From CAYWOS01 sp964459985 (GTDB lineage: Bacteria > Bacillota > Clostridia > Christensenellales > Aristaeellaceae), in NCBI GenBank assembly GCA_964459985.1, contig CAYWOS010000009.1:21077-85076 (forward strand): 64,000 nucleotides of DNA. Direction: 5' to 3'. Shown here one piece after another: positions 21,647 to 32,296 of this stretch. The position numbers and the translations under genes were made by a program. The notes under the pieces are model-generated. The model was not told the origin of the DNA, ran no database searches, and worked only from the letters and a program-made list of their open reading frames with translations. The stretch's first letter is position 1. Each line of letters opens with the position of its first letter.

Positions 21647-22837
21647 TTATCCGTTATGGCCGATATACACGGCGAGCGCCTCGCCCGTGCCCGCGTCGAT
21701 ATCCGCCGCGTAAGGCGTTAAGTCGGTCGCCGCGGCGTCGCGAAAGAACGACACGGCGTAATACCGCCCGCCCGACGCCGACACGACGAAGTATTGATAC
21801 GCGTACAGCCCGTCGAGCGCGCCGCCGTCAAGCCCCGCCTGACGAATGATCGCCGCTTTGGCGATCTCGACGGCCTGTTCCCGCGTGATTTCATCCGCGC
21901 GCGGCACGCCGTAGCCCTCCTCCGCCGCCGCCTGCTCCTCGAACGTCCACGTAATCATCGATCCCTTTTCCTTTTCGAGCCGCTCGCGCTCCGCCTGCAT
22001 TTTCAGCGCCCGCGCCGTCGTTTCGTCGGCGCCCGCCGTCATTTCCGCGTCGGTCGGTCTGCGCCATAGCTCGACGCCGCGCTCATCGGCGTTCACGGGG
22101 ATGAGCGCCGAATACATCATTTCCTGATCGGCGTTCCGCCAATGGAATTTCCAGTAATAGGTGTCCGGCGCGGCGCAATAGCTGAAATAGAAGGGATACA
22201 CGCAGTATTTGGACAGCTCCGCGCAGTCGATGCCAAACGCCGCGCACAGGCGCAGACAGGCAAGCGAGTAAGCGTCCTCCATCGGCATGACATTCTCGGA
22301 CGGCAGAGCGTAAAGACAGTCGTTCGGGCGCATCGCCTGCCCGTATTTGACCAGCAGCTCGCCGTACCACGCCTTGTCCTCCAGCGTCCACGCGTCGAAC
22401 AGTCCCTTCGCCTTTTCCAGAATATTGTAGTGCAGCGATCCGATTTCCCCGGCGTACAGCGTATCGATCGCCTCGCCAAGCCGCGCGCTCGCCTGCGCTT
22501 CAGGCAAACGCGACACGTCCGGAATGCCGCTTGTGTCGATCCCGAATTCCTCCATTGCCTCCACCAGCGTTAATTTCTCCTCGAGCGTCCAATCCGAAAA
22601 GCTGCCGTGCTCGTACTCCATCTCCATCACGCGCTCGGCAAAGGGATTGATGAGCGTCAGCGCCAGCGCGCCTGCGGCGATGAAAAGCAGCGTCAGCGCC
22701 AGCGCCAGAGAGAAGGGCAGTTTACTTCTCATATGCGGACCGCCGCGCGCGCGGGAGAGCACGCGCGCGCCCATTTCCGGACTCCACGAAAGGGCGGACA
22801 GTTCCCGATCCATGACGTTTCTAAAATCATTCTTCAT
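21647..22837 (-). CDS. Putative anti-sigma factor with extracytoplasmic domain
   Basis: 396 residues. A cytoplasmic N-terminus of about 37 residues (RNVMDRELSALSW) is followed by one membrane segment (about 39-60) and a long outside domain with repeated helical segments and, at the end, a PepSY-like region (ITREQAVEIAKAAI, then YYAVSFF). It follows the ECF sigma gene with an 11-base overlap, the standard place for a cognate anti-sigma factor. The N-terminus resembles that of the protein at 62327-63481, so both may hold their sigma factors in the same way. The signal sensed is unknown. Confidence 0.6.
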   Translation of the reverse strand: MKNDFRNVMDRELSALSWSPEMGARVLSRARGGPHMRSKLPFSLALALTLLFIAAGALALTLINPFAERVMEMEYEHGSFSDWTLEEKLTLVEAMEEFGIDTSGIPDVSRLPEAQASARLGEAIDTLYAGEIGSLHYNILEKAKGLFDAWTLEDKAWYGELLVKYGQAMRPNDCLYALPSENVMPMEDAYSLACLRLCAAFGIDCAELSKYCVYPFYFSYCAAPDTYYWKFHWRNADQEMMYSALIPVNADERGVELWRRPTDAEMTAGADETTARALKMQAERERLEKEKGSMITWTFEEQAAAEEGYGVPRADEITREQAVEIAKAAIIRQAGLDGGALDGLYAYQYFVVSASGGRYYAVSFFRDAAATDLTPYAADIDAGTGEALAVYIGHNG

Positions 22838-23348
22838 CGAAATACCACCCTTCCAGCCCCGGACGGAGCTTGTCTTTGGCGGTTCTGATCCTCGACTTGA
22901 CCGTTTCGGTCGAAAGATGCAGCGTGTCCGCGATCTCGCGCACCTTCATGCCTTCATAAAAGCGAAGCAGGATAATCTCCCTGTATTTGGGCGGCAGCGC
23001 CATAACCTCGCGGATCACCGTCCGATCGGGCAGGACGGGCTCGACCGCGCGCTCGGGCGCGTCCTCGGCCGAAAAACGCCTGTCAACGCGGCGCATCCAC
23101 GACGTGCGCAGATAATCGCGGCAGGTGTTGACGGCGATGCGCATCAGCCATGTCTTCTCGCTGCCCTCGCGCCGATAGGCGTCCATCGCGCGATACGCCT
23201 TGAGAAAGGCGTCCTGCACGGCGTCCTCGGCAAGCTGCGCGTCCTTGAGGTATACGTAACAGACGCGCAGCAATTGACTGCCGTACTCGTTCATCATGCG
23301 CGAAAGCTCCGCCTCGCGGACGTCGTTTTGCGTCGTCGCCGTGCTCAC
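22827..23348 (-). CDS. RNA polymerase ECF-type sigma factor
   Basis: 173 residues from a GTG at 23348 with GGGAGG seven bases upstream; the GTG at 23366 has the site inside its own frame and is rejected. Region 2 (YLKDAQLAEDAVQDAFLKAYRAM, then EKTWLMRIAVNTCRDY) and region 4 (LPPKYREIILLRFYEGM, with HTH ADTLHLSTETVKSRI) are complete, with no region 3. It should direct RNA polymerase to stress or envelope promoters when freed from the downstream anti-sigma protein. Confidence 0.9.
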   Translation of the reverse strand: MSTATTQNDVREAELSRMMNEYGSQLLRVCYVYLKDAQLAEDAVQDAFLKAYRAMDAYRREGSEKTWLMRIAVNTCRDYLRTSWMRRVDRRFSAEDAPERAVEPVLPDRTVIREVMALPPKYREIILLRFYEGMKVREIADTLHLSTETVKSRIRTAKDKLRPGLEGWYFDEE

Positions 23349-23523
23349 CCGTTCACCTCCCGACACCTATAAGACGAATAAAGCGCCCCAAAATGGTATG
23401 CCGATCGGAAATTTTTGTGATTGTTACAACTCGGACGCGTTTTTGGCTCCGCGCGCTGATTGCGGCTTTTCTTTCCATGCAAAACATGCTACAATAGAGG
23501 ACGATAAAGGGGGATAAGGCGGT

Positions 23524-24279
23524 ATGCAGGATTTCTCCGATCCCTTGGCGCAGCCCTTTGATCTGCCCGGCGGCGAGCACGGCGTGCTCTTGATTCACGG
23601 CTTCACCGGCAGCCCGGGACATATGCGCAAAATCGGCGACGCGCTGAACGCGCGCGGGTTTTCGGTGCGCGGCGTCAAGCTGCCCGGACACATCGAATCG
23701 CCCGAGGCCATGGGGAAAGCGTCATGGCAGGATTGGCTGCTCGCCGTGCGCGAGGCGGCGACGGACATGCGCGCGAAGCACAGGTTTTTCACCGCCGCCG
23801 GGCTGTCGATGGGCGGCGATCTGGCGCTCATTCTCGCGCAGACGACCGATCTGACCGCCTGCGTCACGCTTTCGGCGCCCATGAAAACCACCAATCCCCT
23901 GCAGCCGTTTTCAGCCCTGTTCGCGCCCGTTATGCCGATGATCCGCAAGCGACCGGGCGGACGCGGGACGCTCGATCCCGCCTATGATTACGGCTACGAC
24001 GAATACCCCACAAGCAAGGTACGCGATCTGACGGTGCTGATGAATCGCGCGCGGCGCGATTTGCCGCTCGTTCACTGTCCCCTGCTCGCCGTGCAGTCCA
24101 AAAAGGACAAAACGGTCAGCGCCGACAGCCTCGATATCATCCTGTCGCGCGCGTCCTCGACCGTCAAGGCGAGCCTGTGGCTCGAGGAATCGCCGCATGT
24201 CGTGACCATATCGCCCGAATACATGAAGATCGCGGACGCGATGGCGACCTTCCTGCGCGACGCCGAGGCGCGCGCGTGA
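23524..24279 (+). CDS. Alpha/beta hydrolase (carboxylesterase-like)
   Basis: 251 residues. It has the oxyanion-hole HGFTGSPG near residue 25, the nucleophile elbow GLSMGG, an Asp-containing QSKKDKTV segment and the catalytic His in ESPHVVTI, in the order of Est30-type carboxylesterases and monoacylglycerol lipases. There is no signal peptide. Substrate unknown. It starts an overlapping five-gene operon, and a TACAAT -10 box lies at 23490-23495. Confidence 0.85.
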   Translation: MQDFSDPLAQPFDLPGGEHGVLLIHGFTGSPGHMRKIGDALNARGFSVRGVKLPGHIESPEAMGKASWQDWLLAVREAATDMRAKHRFFTAAGLSMGGDLALILAQTTDLTACVTLSAPMKTTNPLQPFSALFAPVMPMIRKRPGGRGTLDPAYDYGYDEYPTSKVRDLTVLMNRARRDLPLVHCPLLAVQSKKDKTVSADSLDIILSRASSTVKASLWLEESPHVVTISPEYMKIADAMATFLRDAEARA

Positions 24280-24980
24280 AGCGGCTGCTGGGCGACCTCC
24301 GCCGCGCCGACGACGCCTATCATCTCATCGGACAGGACGCGCGCGTCGCCGTCGGGCTGTCGGGCGGCAAGGATTCCATGGCGCTTTTGTACCTGCTCAA
24401 GGCATATCGGAGGTTTCAGGGCAAGTCGTTTGCATTGCGCGCCGTCACGGTGACGACCGCCCCGGAATGCGACGTTTCGCCGCTTCAAACTGTCTGCGAC
24501 GCGCTCGGCGTGCCCTTTTCCACCGTGACGGTTGATATCAAAGCCCGTCTTGAAGCCGAGAAAAACCCCTGCGCGCTGTGCGCGCGGACGCGGCGCGGCG
24601 CGCTGCTCAAAGCTGCGAAGGACGCCGGCTGCGACACACTGGCGCTGGGACATCACCGCGACGACGCCGTGCAAACCTTCGTCATGAGCGCGCTGAACGA
24701 GGGCAGGCTGCACGGTTTTCTGCCGAAATTGATCGCCGAAAACGGCGTCGCCGTCGTGCGTCCGCTGATTCTTGCGGAGGAAAGCGCCGTGATGCGGTTC
24801 GCGCGGCGTGAAAACCTTCCCGTTTGTCCCCTGCCCTGCCCCTACGCCGGGCATACCGAGCGGCAGGCGGTCGCCGGGCTGCTCGACCGCCTCGAGGAAG
24901 CGCGCCCGGGCGCGAAAGCCAAGCTCGCCGCCGCGCTTCAGCGCGATCTCTATCCATCCGATCAAGGAGCGCAGACATGA
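24276..24980 (+). CDS. TtcA-like tRNA 2-thiocytidine biosynthesis protein
   Basis: 234 residues from the GTG at 24276, a GTGA overlap with the esterase stop. It has the PP-loop SGGKDSMALL (ATP pyrophosphatase), NPCALCARTRRGAL with the CxxC that binds an iron-sulfur cluster or the sulfur, and GHHRDDAVQTF. TtcA thiolates C32 of some tRNAs. The second Cys pair lies at CPLPCPY near the end. Other TtcA/TilS-type thiolases share the fold. Confidence 0.75.
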   Translation: MKRLLGDLRRADDAYHLIGQDARVAVGLSGGKDSMALLYLLKAYRRFQGKSFALRAVTVTTAPECDVSPLQTVCDALGVPFSTVTVDIKARLEAEKNPCALCARTRRGALLKAAKDAGCDTLALGHHRDDAVQTFVMSALNEGRLHGFLPKLIAENGVAVVRPLILAEESAVMRFARRENLPVCPLPCPYAGHTERQAVAGLLDRLEEARPGAKAKLAAALQRDLYPSDQGAQT

Positions 24981-27163
24981 CCGAAACGCTGTCCGCCGTC
25001 ATGGAAGAAACCATTTTCCGCAACGAGGAAAACGGTTATTCGGTCATCACGGTGCGCGCCGGGCGCGACGAAGTCACGGTGGTGGGCACGCTGCCCGCGC
25101 TGTCGGCGGGCGAACAGGTGGTGTTCGCGGGCGCATGGACCGAGCATCCGCAGTACGGCAAGCAATGGAAGGCGACGACCTGCGAGATCACCAAGCCGAC
25201 GACCATGCTCGGCATCGAGCGCTTCCTGTCCTCCGGGCTGATCACCACGGTCGGTCCGGCGACGGCGAAGCTGATCGTCGAGCAATTCGGGCTGAAAACG
25301 CTCGATATCATCAGCGAACACCCCGAGCGGCTCGTCGAGGTGCGCGGCATCGGCAATAAGCGCGCCGCCGCCATCGCCGACAGCTTCCGCGAGCAGTACG
25401 CCGCGCGCGAAGTCATGGTTTTTTTACAGTCCTACGGCGTCACGCCCTCTTTATCCGTCAAGATCGCCAACTGCTACGGCGAGCGCGCCGTATCGGTCGT
25501 CAAACAAAACCCCTATAAGCTCATCGACGACATCGAGGGCGTCGGCTTTCTGACCGCCGACCGCATCGCCCTGTCGCTGGGCGTGCGCGAGGACAGCGAA
25601 TACCGCCTGCGCGCCGGCATCAAGTACGTTCTGACCGAAGCGGCGAACGCCGCGGGGCACACCTATCTGCCCAACGAAGTGCTGAACGAGCGGGCGGCCT
25701 ACATGCTGCGCGTGCCGCAGGATACGATCGCCGTGCTGCTCCAGTCGCTTTTGCTCTCGCGCGAACTGATCTTCACCGATCTGGACGGCGTCGAAGCCGT
25801 TTGCCTGCCGCCCTTCCATTACACCGAGATCGAAATCGCCGCGCGGCTCCACGCGCTGATGAACGCGAGCCAGACCTCCATTCCCCAAGCCATCGATCAA
25901 AAGATCGCCGATTTTGAGCGGACGCACGATATCGCGTTCAGCGCGAACCAGCGCCGCGCCGTTTCCGAGGCGATATCGAGCGGGCTGATGATCATCACGG
26001 GCGGCCCGGGCACGGGCAAAACGACCATCATCAACTGCATCATCGATTTGCTCGGCGAGCGCGTGCTGCTCGCCGCGCCGACGGGACGCGCCGCCAAGCG
26101 CATGACCGAGGCGACGGGGCACGAGGCGAAAACCATTCACCGTTTGCTTGAATATACCGGCGACGCCGAAGCGTTCCAGCGCAACGAGGAACGCCCGCTC
26201 GACTGCGACTGCGTGATCGTGGACGAGATGTCGATGGTCGATATCTTCCTCATGCGCGCGCTGCTGCGCGCCGTCGTCAAGGGCACGCGGCTCATTCTGG
26301 TCGGCGACGCCGATCAATTGCCCTCGGTCGGCGCGGGCAACGTGCTGGGCGATATGCTGGCGAGCGGCGTCGTCCCCAGCGTGCGCCTGACGGATATTTT
26401 CAGGCAGGAGAGCCAAAGCCTGATCGTGCAGAACGCGCACAGCATCAATCACGGCGATCTGCCCGTCCTGAACCGCCGCGACAGCGATTTCTTTTTCGAG
26501 CGCAAGCTGCGCGCCGAGGAAGCCGCCGAGACCGTCGTGGCGCTGTGCTCGCGACGCCTGCCCGCCTTCCTCAAATCGGACGATCCCGTGCGCGATATTC
26601 AACCGCTTTCACCCACAAAAAAGGGCGCGTGCGGCGTGTATCAGCTCAACCGTCTGCTTCAGGCGGCGCTGAATCCGCCCGATTCGCGCAAAAAGCAAAC
26701 GCTGTACCGCGACACGGTGTTTCGCGAGGGTGACAAGGTGATGCACGTGAGGAACAACTATCAGCTCGAGTGGCGCACCGACGCCGGCGAGGAAGGCGCG
26801 GGCGTATTCAACGGCGATATCGGCTTCATCACCGCCGTGGACAACGACGAGCATATCGTATCGGTCTGCTACGACGAGGAGCGGTACGTCGATTACACCT
26901 TTCAGCAGCTCGAGGAGCTGGAGCTTGCCTACTGCCTGTCGGTGCACAAAAGCCAGGGCGGCGAATTCCCCTGCGTCGTCATGCCGGTGGTCGGCGGGCC
27001 GCCCATGCTGCTCACGCGCAATCTGTTCTACACGGCGCTGACGCGCGCCCGGAAGCTGGTCGTGCTGGTCGGGCAGGAGAAATACATCGCCGATATGGTG
27101 CGCAACGACCACATCGCCACGCGCTTTACGGCGCTCAAAAAGCGCCTGCTCGAGACATGCTGA
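24977..27163 (+). CDS. recD2: RecD2-type ATP-dependent DNA helicase
   Basis: 728 residues; the ATG at 24977 overlaps the previous stop by four bases. An N-terminal OB-like domain and helix-hairpin-helix repeats (VRGIGNKRAAAIADSF, YGVTPSLSVKI) precede the SF1B helicase core with Walker A GGPGTGKTT (about residue 345), VDEMSMVD, GDADQLPSVG, and the late SVHKSQGGEF and TALTRARK motifs. RecD2 acts alone, without RecBC, as a 5'-3' helicase in repair. Length and domain order are typical for Firmicutes. Confidence 0.93.
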   Translation: MTETLSAVMEETIFRNEENGYSVITVRAGRDEVTVVGTLPALSAGEQVVFAGAWTEHPQYGKQWKATTCEITKPTTMLGIERFLSSGLITTVGPATAKLIVEQFGLKTLDIISEHPERLVEVRGIGNKRAAAIADSFREQYAAREVMVFLQSYGVTPSLSVKIANCYGERAVSVVKQNPYKLIDDIEGVGFLTADRIALSLGVREDSEYRLRAGIKYVLTEAANAAGHTYLPNEVLNERAAYMLRVPQDTIAVLLQSLLLSRELIFTDLDGVEAVCLPPFHYTEIEIAARLHALMNASQTSIPQAIDQKIADFERTHDIAFSANQRRAVSEAISSGLMIITGGPGTGKTTIINCIIDLLGERVLLAAPTGRAAKRMTEATGHEAKTIHRLLEYTGDAEAFQRNEERPLDCDCVIVDEMSMVDIFLMRALLRAVVKGTRLILVGDADQLPSVGAGNVLGDMLASGVVPSVRLTDIFRQESQSLIVQNAHSINHGDLPVLNRRDSDFFFERKLRAEEAAETVVALCSRRLPAFLKSDDPVRDIQPLSPTKKGACGVYQLNRLLQAALNPPDSRKKQTLYRDTVFREGDKVMHVRNNYQLEWRTDAGEEGAGVFNGDIGFITAVDNDEHIVSVCYDEERYVDYTFQQLEELELAYCLSVHKSQGGEFPCVVMPVVGGPPMLLTRNLFYTALTRARKLVVLVGQEKYIADMVRNDHIATRFTALKKRLLETC

Positions 27164-27885
27164 CGCGCGCGCTTTTCCTGCTTGAAAACGCGCTTTTCCC
27201 GCGCGCGGCGTGCTGCGCGGTATGCGGCGATCTGCGGCGCGCAAGCGACGAGGACTGCCTGTGCGACGCCTGCCGCGAGGCGCTGAAATCGCTGCGCGTG
27301 CCGCCCGAGGCGTGCGAACGTTGTTTGTCCCTTGTGGCGCGGGGCAAGCCGTGCGCGCTGTGCGCAGGCCCGTTCATGCGATCCATCGATCGCGTGTACG
27401 CGCCCTTTATCTACCACGGCGCGGCGGCGAAGATCATCAAGGATTTCAAGTTCGAGTCGACAAACGACATGCTGCCCTTCCTGTGCGACCGCATGACGGA
27501 ATCGCTCAAAACGCGCGATTTCACGCTGATATCGCCCGTGCCGCTCCACAAATCGCGCGAGCGCGAACGCGGCGTCAATCAGGCGATGCTGCTGGCGAAG
27601 GGCGTGAGCGAACGAATCGGCGTGCCCGCCGCCAATCCCCTGCGCCGCGTCCGCGCGACGCGCCCGCAAACCTCGCTGGATCAAAGAAAGCGAAAGCAAA
27701 ACGTGCGCGGCGCGTTCGCCTGCGACGCCGATCTGACGGGCGAAAAAGTGCTGCTGATCGACGACGTGCGCACCGTGGGCGCGACGGCCGCCGCCTGCGC
27801 CGAGGCGCTGCGCGAAAAGGGCGCCGAGAGCGTCAGTTTGCTGGTTGCGGCGGTCGTACTGCATTCAGCCGGAGGAAAAGCATGA
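27157..27885 (+). CDS. comF: ComF-family phosphoribosyltransferase-like protein
   Basis: 242 residues; the ATG at 27157 lies inside the end of recD2 (7-base overlap). The N-terminus has Cys pairs CCAVCG and CDAC, then CERC and CALCAG, a zinc-ribbon arrangement. A PRTase domain follows with RGVNQAMLLAKG and the phosphate loop VLLIDDVRTVGATA. ComF is needed for DNA uptake in competent bacteria, where it acts in the cytoplasm on incoming DNA. The neighbour recD2 fits a DNA-processing role. Confidence 0.85.
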   Translation: MLTRALFLLENALFPRAACCAVCGDLRRASDEDCLCDACREALKSLRVPPEACERCLSLVARGKPCALCAGPFMRSIDRVYAPFIYHGAAAKIIKDFKFESTNDMLPFLCDRMTESLKTRDFTLISPVPLHKSRERERGVNQAMLLAKGVSERIGVPAANPLRRVRATRPQTSLDQRKRKQNVRGAFACDADLTGEKVLLIDDVRTVGATAAACAEALREKGAESVSLLVAAVVLHSAGGKA

Positions 27886-28583
27886 GCGAGTTTGAACGGC
27901 AAGCCCTTTTGATGGGCGCGGAAGCGATGGGAAAGCTCTGCCGCAGCCGCGTCGCGGTGTTCGGCGTCGGCGGCGTCGGCGCGGCGTGCGCCGAGGCGCT
28001 GGCGCGCGCGGGCGTCGGCGATATCACGCTGATCGACGACGATACCGTGAGCGAAAGCAACATCAACCGCCAGCTCGTCGCACTGCACTCGACGGTGGGG
28101 CTGCCCAAGGCCGACTGCATGGCGGAAAGAATCCGCGACATCAACCCCCGCGCCGTCGTCCGTCCCGTGCGTATGTTCTACGGCGCGGACACCGTCGCGT
28201 CGCTGCCGCTCGATTTCGATTACGTCGCCGACTGCATCGATACCGTGACCTCCAAAACGCTGCTCATCCTGACGGCGCACGAACAAGGCGTGCCGATCAT
28301 CAGCGCGCTGGGCACGGGCAACAAGCTCGATCCGGCGCGGCTCGAAATCGCCGATCTGTTCGATACCGCCGTATGTCCGCTCGCGCGCGTCATGCGTAAA
28401 AAGCTGAAAGACGCGGGGCTTTCAAGCCACCGCGTCGTGTATTCGCGCGAAACGCCGCGCGCGCTTTCCGAGCAGCCCGTCGAAAACGGCCGGCACATTC
28501 CGGGCAGCGTATCCTTCGTGCCGCCCGTCGCAGGATTCCTGATGGCGGGGTACATCGTGCGCGCGCTGGCGGGCGACGGCTGA
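27882..28583 (+). CDS. tcdA: tRNA threonylcarbamoyladenosine dehydratase
   Basis: 233 residues. It is an E1-like enzyme: SRVAVFGVGGVGAACAEALARAG nucleotide-binding loop near residue 23, then IDDDTVSESNINRQ, CIDTVTSK and late Pro/Gly-rich SVSFVPPVAG. TcdA cyclises t6A37 of ANN-decoding tRNAs to ct6A. The ATG at 27882 overlaps the comF stop by four bases and has GGAGG upstream. It is the last gene of the esterase-led operon and converges on the MATE gene with a five-base gap. Confidence 0.9.
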   Translation: MSEFERQALLMGAEAMGKLCRSRVAVFGVGGVGAACAEALARAGVGDITLIDDDTVSESNINRQLVALHSTVGLPKADCMAERIRDINPRAVVRPVRMFYGADTVASLPLDFDYVADCIDTVTSKTLLILTAHEQGVPIISALGTGNKLDPARLEIADLFDTAVCPLARVMRKKLKDAGLSSHRVVYSRETPRALSEQPVENGRHIPGSVSFVPPVAGFLMAGYIVRALAGDG

Positions 28584-28588
28584 CCGCG

Positions 28589-30022
28589 TTACGCCTCCGC
28601 CGCGCCGTCCGTCTGCACGCCGCCGACAAGGTTGTTGATCCAGATGCCCCGCTTGAGCATGGCAAGGCCGATGAACACCTTGATCAGATCGGCGGCGACC
28701 ACGATAGCGTAGAGCGGCACGATGGGCAGATCGGTGCCCAGCGCCAGAAACAGCGCGAGCGGGATGGCGACCACCCAAGTGAACGCGCAGTCGTACAGGA
28801 AGGTAATCATCGTTCTGCCGCCGGCGCGGAGGGTGAAGTAGGTGCAGTGCAGGAAGGCGTGCACCGGCATGAAGATCGCCGAGATCAGGATGAATTTTGA
28901 GGCGAGCGCGCGCACGCTGTCGTACACGCTGCCGAAAAAGAGCGGGAACACGCCGGACAGCGCGCCCATGGCGATCGCGCCGCCCGTCGCGGCGACGACC
29001 GCCGTAAAGAGCAGCTTGTCGTCGGTCGCGCGCGCCTCCTTGAATTTGCCCGCGCCGAGCAGCTGCCCTACCATGATGGCGACGGCGCTGCCCATCGCCA
29101 TGAGAATGATGAAGAACAGGTTGGTGATGGTCGAACAGATATTCATCGCGCCGAGCACTTCCAGCCCGCGCGTCGAGTAGCACCACGAAAGCGTCGTCAT
29201 GCCCGCCGACCACAGAAACTCGTTCATCAGGAGCGGCGCGCCGCGCCGAATGATCTTTTTGCACAATTCGGCGGGAATGCGGAACTTGCGGTACGCGCCG
29301 ACGATGAAGCGGTTGCGCTCGCCGTGGCGGTGCGTCCACGTGACGATTATGCCGCACTCGATGAAGCGCGACAGCACGGTGGCGTACGCCGCGCCGGCGA
29401 CGCCGAGCTTCGGGAAGCCGAGGTTGCCGAAGATGAGCAGCCAGTTGAACACGAGGTTGACGACGATGGCGATCAGCCCCGCCTTCATGGGCAGCACCGT
29501 TTCGCCGTTCTCGCGCAGCGTGCCCGAATACGCCTGCTGCAAGGCGAAGGGCAGCAGCCCGAGCAGCATGACCGACATGTACGTTTTCCCGCTTTCGAAG
29601 GTCAGCGCGATATCGCCCTCGGCGCCGGTATCATGCATGAACGCGCGGATCAGGGGATCGCTGAAGCCCAAAAACACGCCGATCCACAGCACGAGCAGAA
29701 GCGCGGCCAGCACCAGCTTAAAGCGGAAGGTGTAACGAACGCCGTCCTGATCGCCCTGACCGACGAACTGCGCGCAGTATATGCCGGCGCCCGACAGCCC
29801 GCCGAAAATGCAGAGGTTGAAGATGCTGATCAGCTGATTGACGACCGCGACGCCCGACATCTGCTCGGTGCCGACGGCGCCGACCATGAGGTTGTCCAGA
29901 AGATTGACGAAATTCGTGATGCCGTTCTGGATGATGATGGGCAGCGCGATGGCAATCAGCTTTTTGTAGAAATCCCTGTCGCCGATGAAACGGCTAAGAC
30001 GGGGGCTGTGCGATAAACTCAC
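28589..30022 (-). CDS. MATE-family efflux transporter
   Basis: 477 residues from a GTG start with AAAGGA upstream. About twelve membrane segments, two MATE halves: FYKKLIAIALPIIIQNGITNFVNLLDNLMVGAVGTEQMSG begins the first, and the second starts near RRGAPLLMNEFLWSAG. MATE exporters use Na+ or H+ to remove cationic drugs or other compounds. It is a single-gene unit; the substrate is unknown. Confidence 0.9.
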   Translation of the reverse strand: MSLSHSPRLSRFIGDRDFYKKLIAIALPIIIQNGITNFVNLLDNLMVGAVGTEQMSGVAVVNQLISIFNLCIFGGLSGAGIYCAQFVGQGDQDGVRYTFRFKLVLAALLLVLWIGVFLGFSDPLIRAFMHDTGAEGDIALTFESGKTYMSVMLLGLLPFALQQAYSGTLRENGETVLPMKAGLIAIVVNLVFNWLLIFGNLGFPKLGVAGAAYATVLSRFIECGIIVTWTHRHGERNRFIVGAYRKFRIPAELCKKIIRRGAPLLMNEFLWSAGMTTLSWCYSTRGLEVLGAMNICSTITNLFFIILMAMGSAVAIMVGQLLGAGKFKEARATDDKLLFTAVVAATGGAIAMGALSGVFPLFFGSVYDSVRALASKFILISAIFMPVHAFLHCTYFTLRAGGRTMITFLYDCAFTWVVAIPLALFLALGTDLPIVPLYAIVVAADLIKVFIGLAMLKRGIWINNLVGGVQTDGAAEA

Positions 30023-30124
30023 GGCTGAATCCTTTCCGATCCGAAGTACAGGCTCCCTTCAAGCAAAAGAGCAGATGATTTTATCACATATTCGACTGAT
30101 TTGTCAAACAAAAGAGAGGGCACG

Positions 30125-31318
30125 ATGGAAAAAAGAACGCTGACGAAAAAACAGGCGGCGCGGTACATGCTCTGGCGGCAGGGCCTGATCGGCGCGCACC
30201 GCTTTACCGGCAAAACGGGCGCGCTGCGATTCTTGCGGCAGGCGGGCAGCATCCAGTTCGATCCGGTGGACGTATGCGGGAAAAACGCCGAATTGACGCT
30301 GCAATCGCGCGTCAAGGGCTTCAGGAAAAGCGATCTGTACGATTTGTTGTACAAGGATCGCCTGCTGCTTGATCACTACGACAAGAACCTGTGCATCGTG
30401 CCGACGGAGGATTGGCCGGCGCTCGCGCGCGAGAGGCAAAAGAACGCCGAATGGCTGCGCAGCCGCGAGCAGGTCGAGCCCGTCCGCGCGCTGGTGCGGG
30501 CGGAAATCGAAAAGCGCGGCGCGCTGTCCTCCTCCGATCTGCCGATGGACGAAGTGGTATCGTGGTACTGGAGCGATACGCGGCTCGCCCGCGCCGCGCT
30601 GGACAGCATGTATTACAGCGGCGAGCTCGCCGTCCATCACAGGAAAAACGCGATCAAGTATTACGATCTCGCCGAAAAGCTGCTGCCGCCCGAAGTATTC
30701 GGCGCGCCCGACCCCTTCGATTCGGACGAAAGCTGCCGCGCGTGGCGCGCGGCGCGGCGCATCGGCGCGGTGGGCATGCTGTGGAACGCGCCGTCGGACG
30801 CGTGGCTCAACCTGCCCGATATGAAAGCCGGCGGGCGTGACGCGGCGTTTTCGCGCCTGATTCGCGACGGTCGGCTTGCCGAAATGACCGTCGAGGGGAT
30901 CAAAAGGCCTTTCTACTGCCTGACGGAAGCGCTGCCCGACGTCGATTTTATCCTGACCGGCCCGCGCCTCAAACGCCGATGCGAGGCGCTCGCGCCGCTC
31001 GATTGCTTCCTGTGGGACAGAAAACTGATCGCGGCGATCTTCGATTTCGACTATACATGGGAGATCTACACGCCCGAGCATTTGCGTAAATACGGACATT
31101 ATGTGCTGCCCGTGATCGAGGGCGACCGCTTTATCGGGCGCGTCGAGGCGATCTGCGACCGCAAACGGGGCGTGATGACGTCGCCGCGCTTCTGGTATGA
31201 GCGGGGAATTGGCCCGAACGAGCGCCTGACCGAAGCGGTGAACGGCTGTCTTGCGCGTCTGGCGGCGTTCAATGATTGCTCGCTTGATTTATCGGGACAA
31301 ACTGTATATAATGGTTGA
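30125..31318 (+). CDS. YcaQ/AlkX-like winged-helix DNA glycosylase
   Basis: 397 residues from the ATG at 30125. It belongs to the winged-helix family of DNA crosslink glycosylases (HTH_42): the N-terminus has a RYMLWRQGL helix and the GSIQFDPVDV segment whose Q-F-D matches the QxD catalytic motif of YcaQ (AlkX). The family unhooks bulky or crosslinked purine adducts. Three winged-helix units are expected along the chain. It is divergent from the MATE gene and could be a resistance gene for alkylating natural products. Confidence 0.8.
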   Translation: MEKRTLTKKQAARYMLWRQGLIGAHRFTGKTGALRFLRQAGSIQFDPVDVCGKNAELTLQSRVKGFRKSDLYDLLYKDRLLLDHYDKNLCIVPTEDWPALARERQKNAEWLRSREQVEPVRALVRAEIEKRGALSSSDLPMDEVVSWYWSDTRLARAALDSMYYSGELAVHHRKNAIKYYDLAEKLLPPEVFGAPDPFDSDESCRAWRAARRIGAVGMLWNAPSDAWLNLPDMKAGGRDAAFSRLIRDGRLAEMTVEGIKRPFYCLTEALPDVDFILTGPRLKRRCEALAPLDCFLWDRKLIAAIFDFDYTWEIYTPEHLRKYGHYVLPVIEGDRFIGRVEAICDRKRGVMTSPRFWYERGIGPNERLTEAVNGCLARLAAFNDCSLDLSGQTVYNG

Positions 31319-31345
31319 GAATTTACGCGATTGACGGAGGATATC

Positions 31346-32292
<947 letters not shown>

Positions 32293-32296
<4 letters not shown>

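Noticed and set aside
21647..22837. PepSY-domain transporter or peptidase as the function of the anti-sigma candidate
   Set aside because: It has one membrane segment, no catalytic residues and overlaps a sigma gene, so an anti-sigma role is a better fit.
25451..26602. 383-codon frame opposite recD2
   Set aside because: Shadow frame covered by a well-supported helicase gene.
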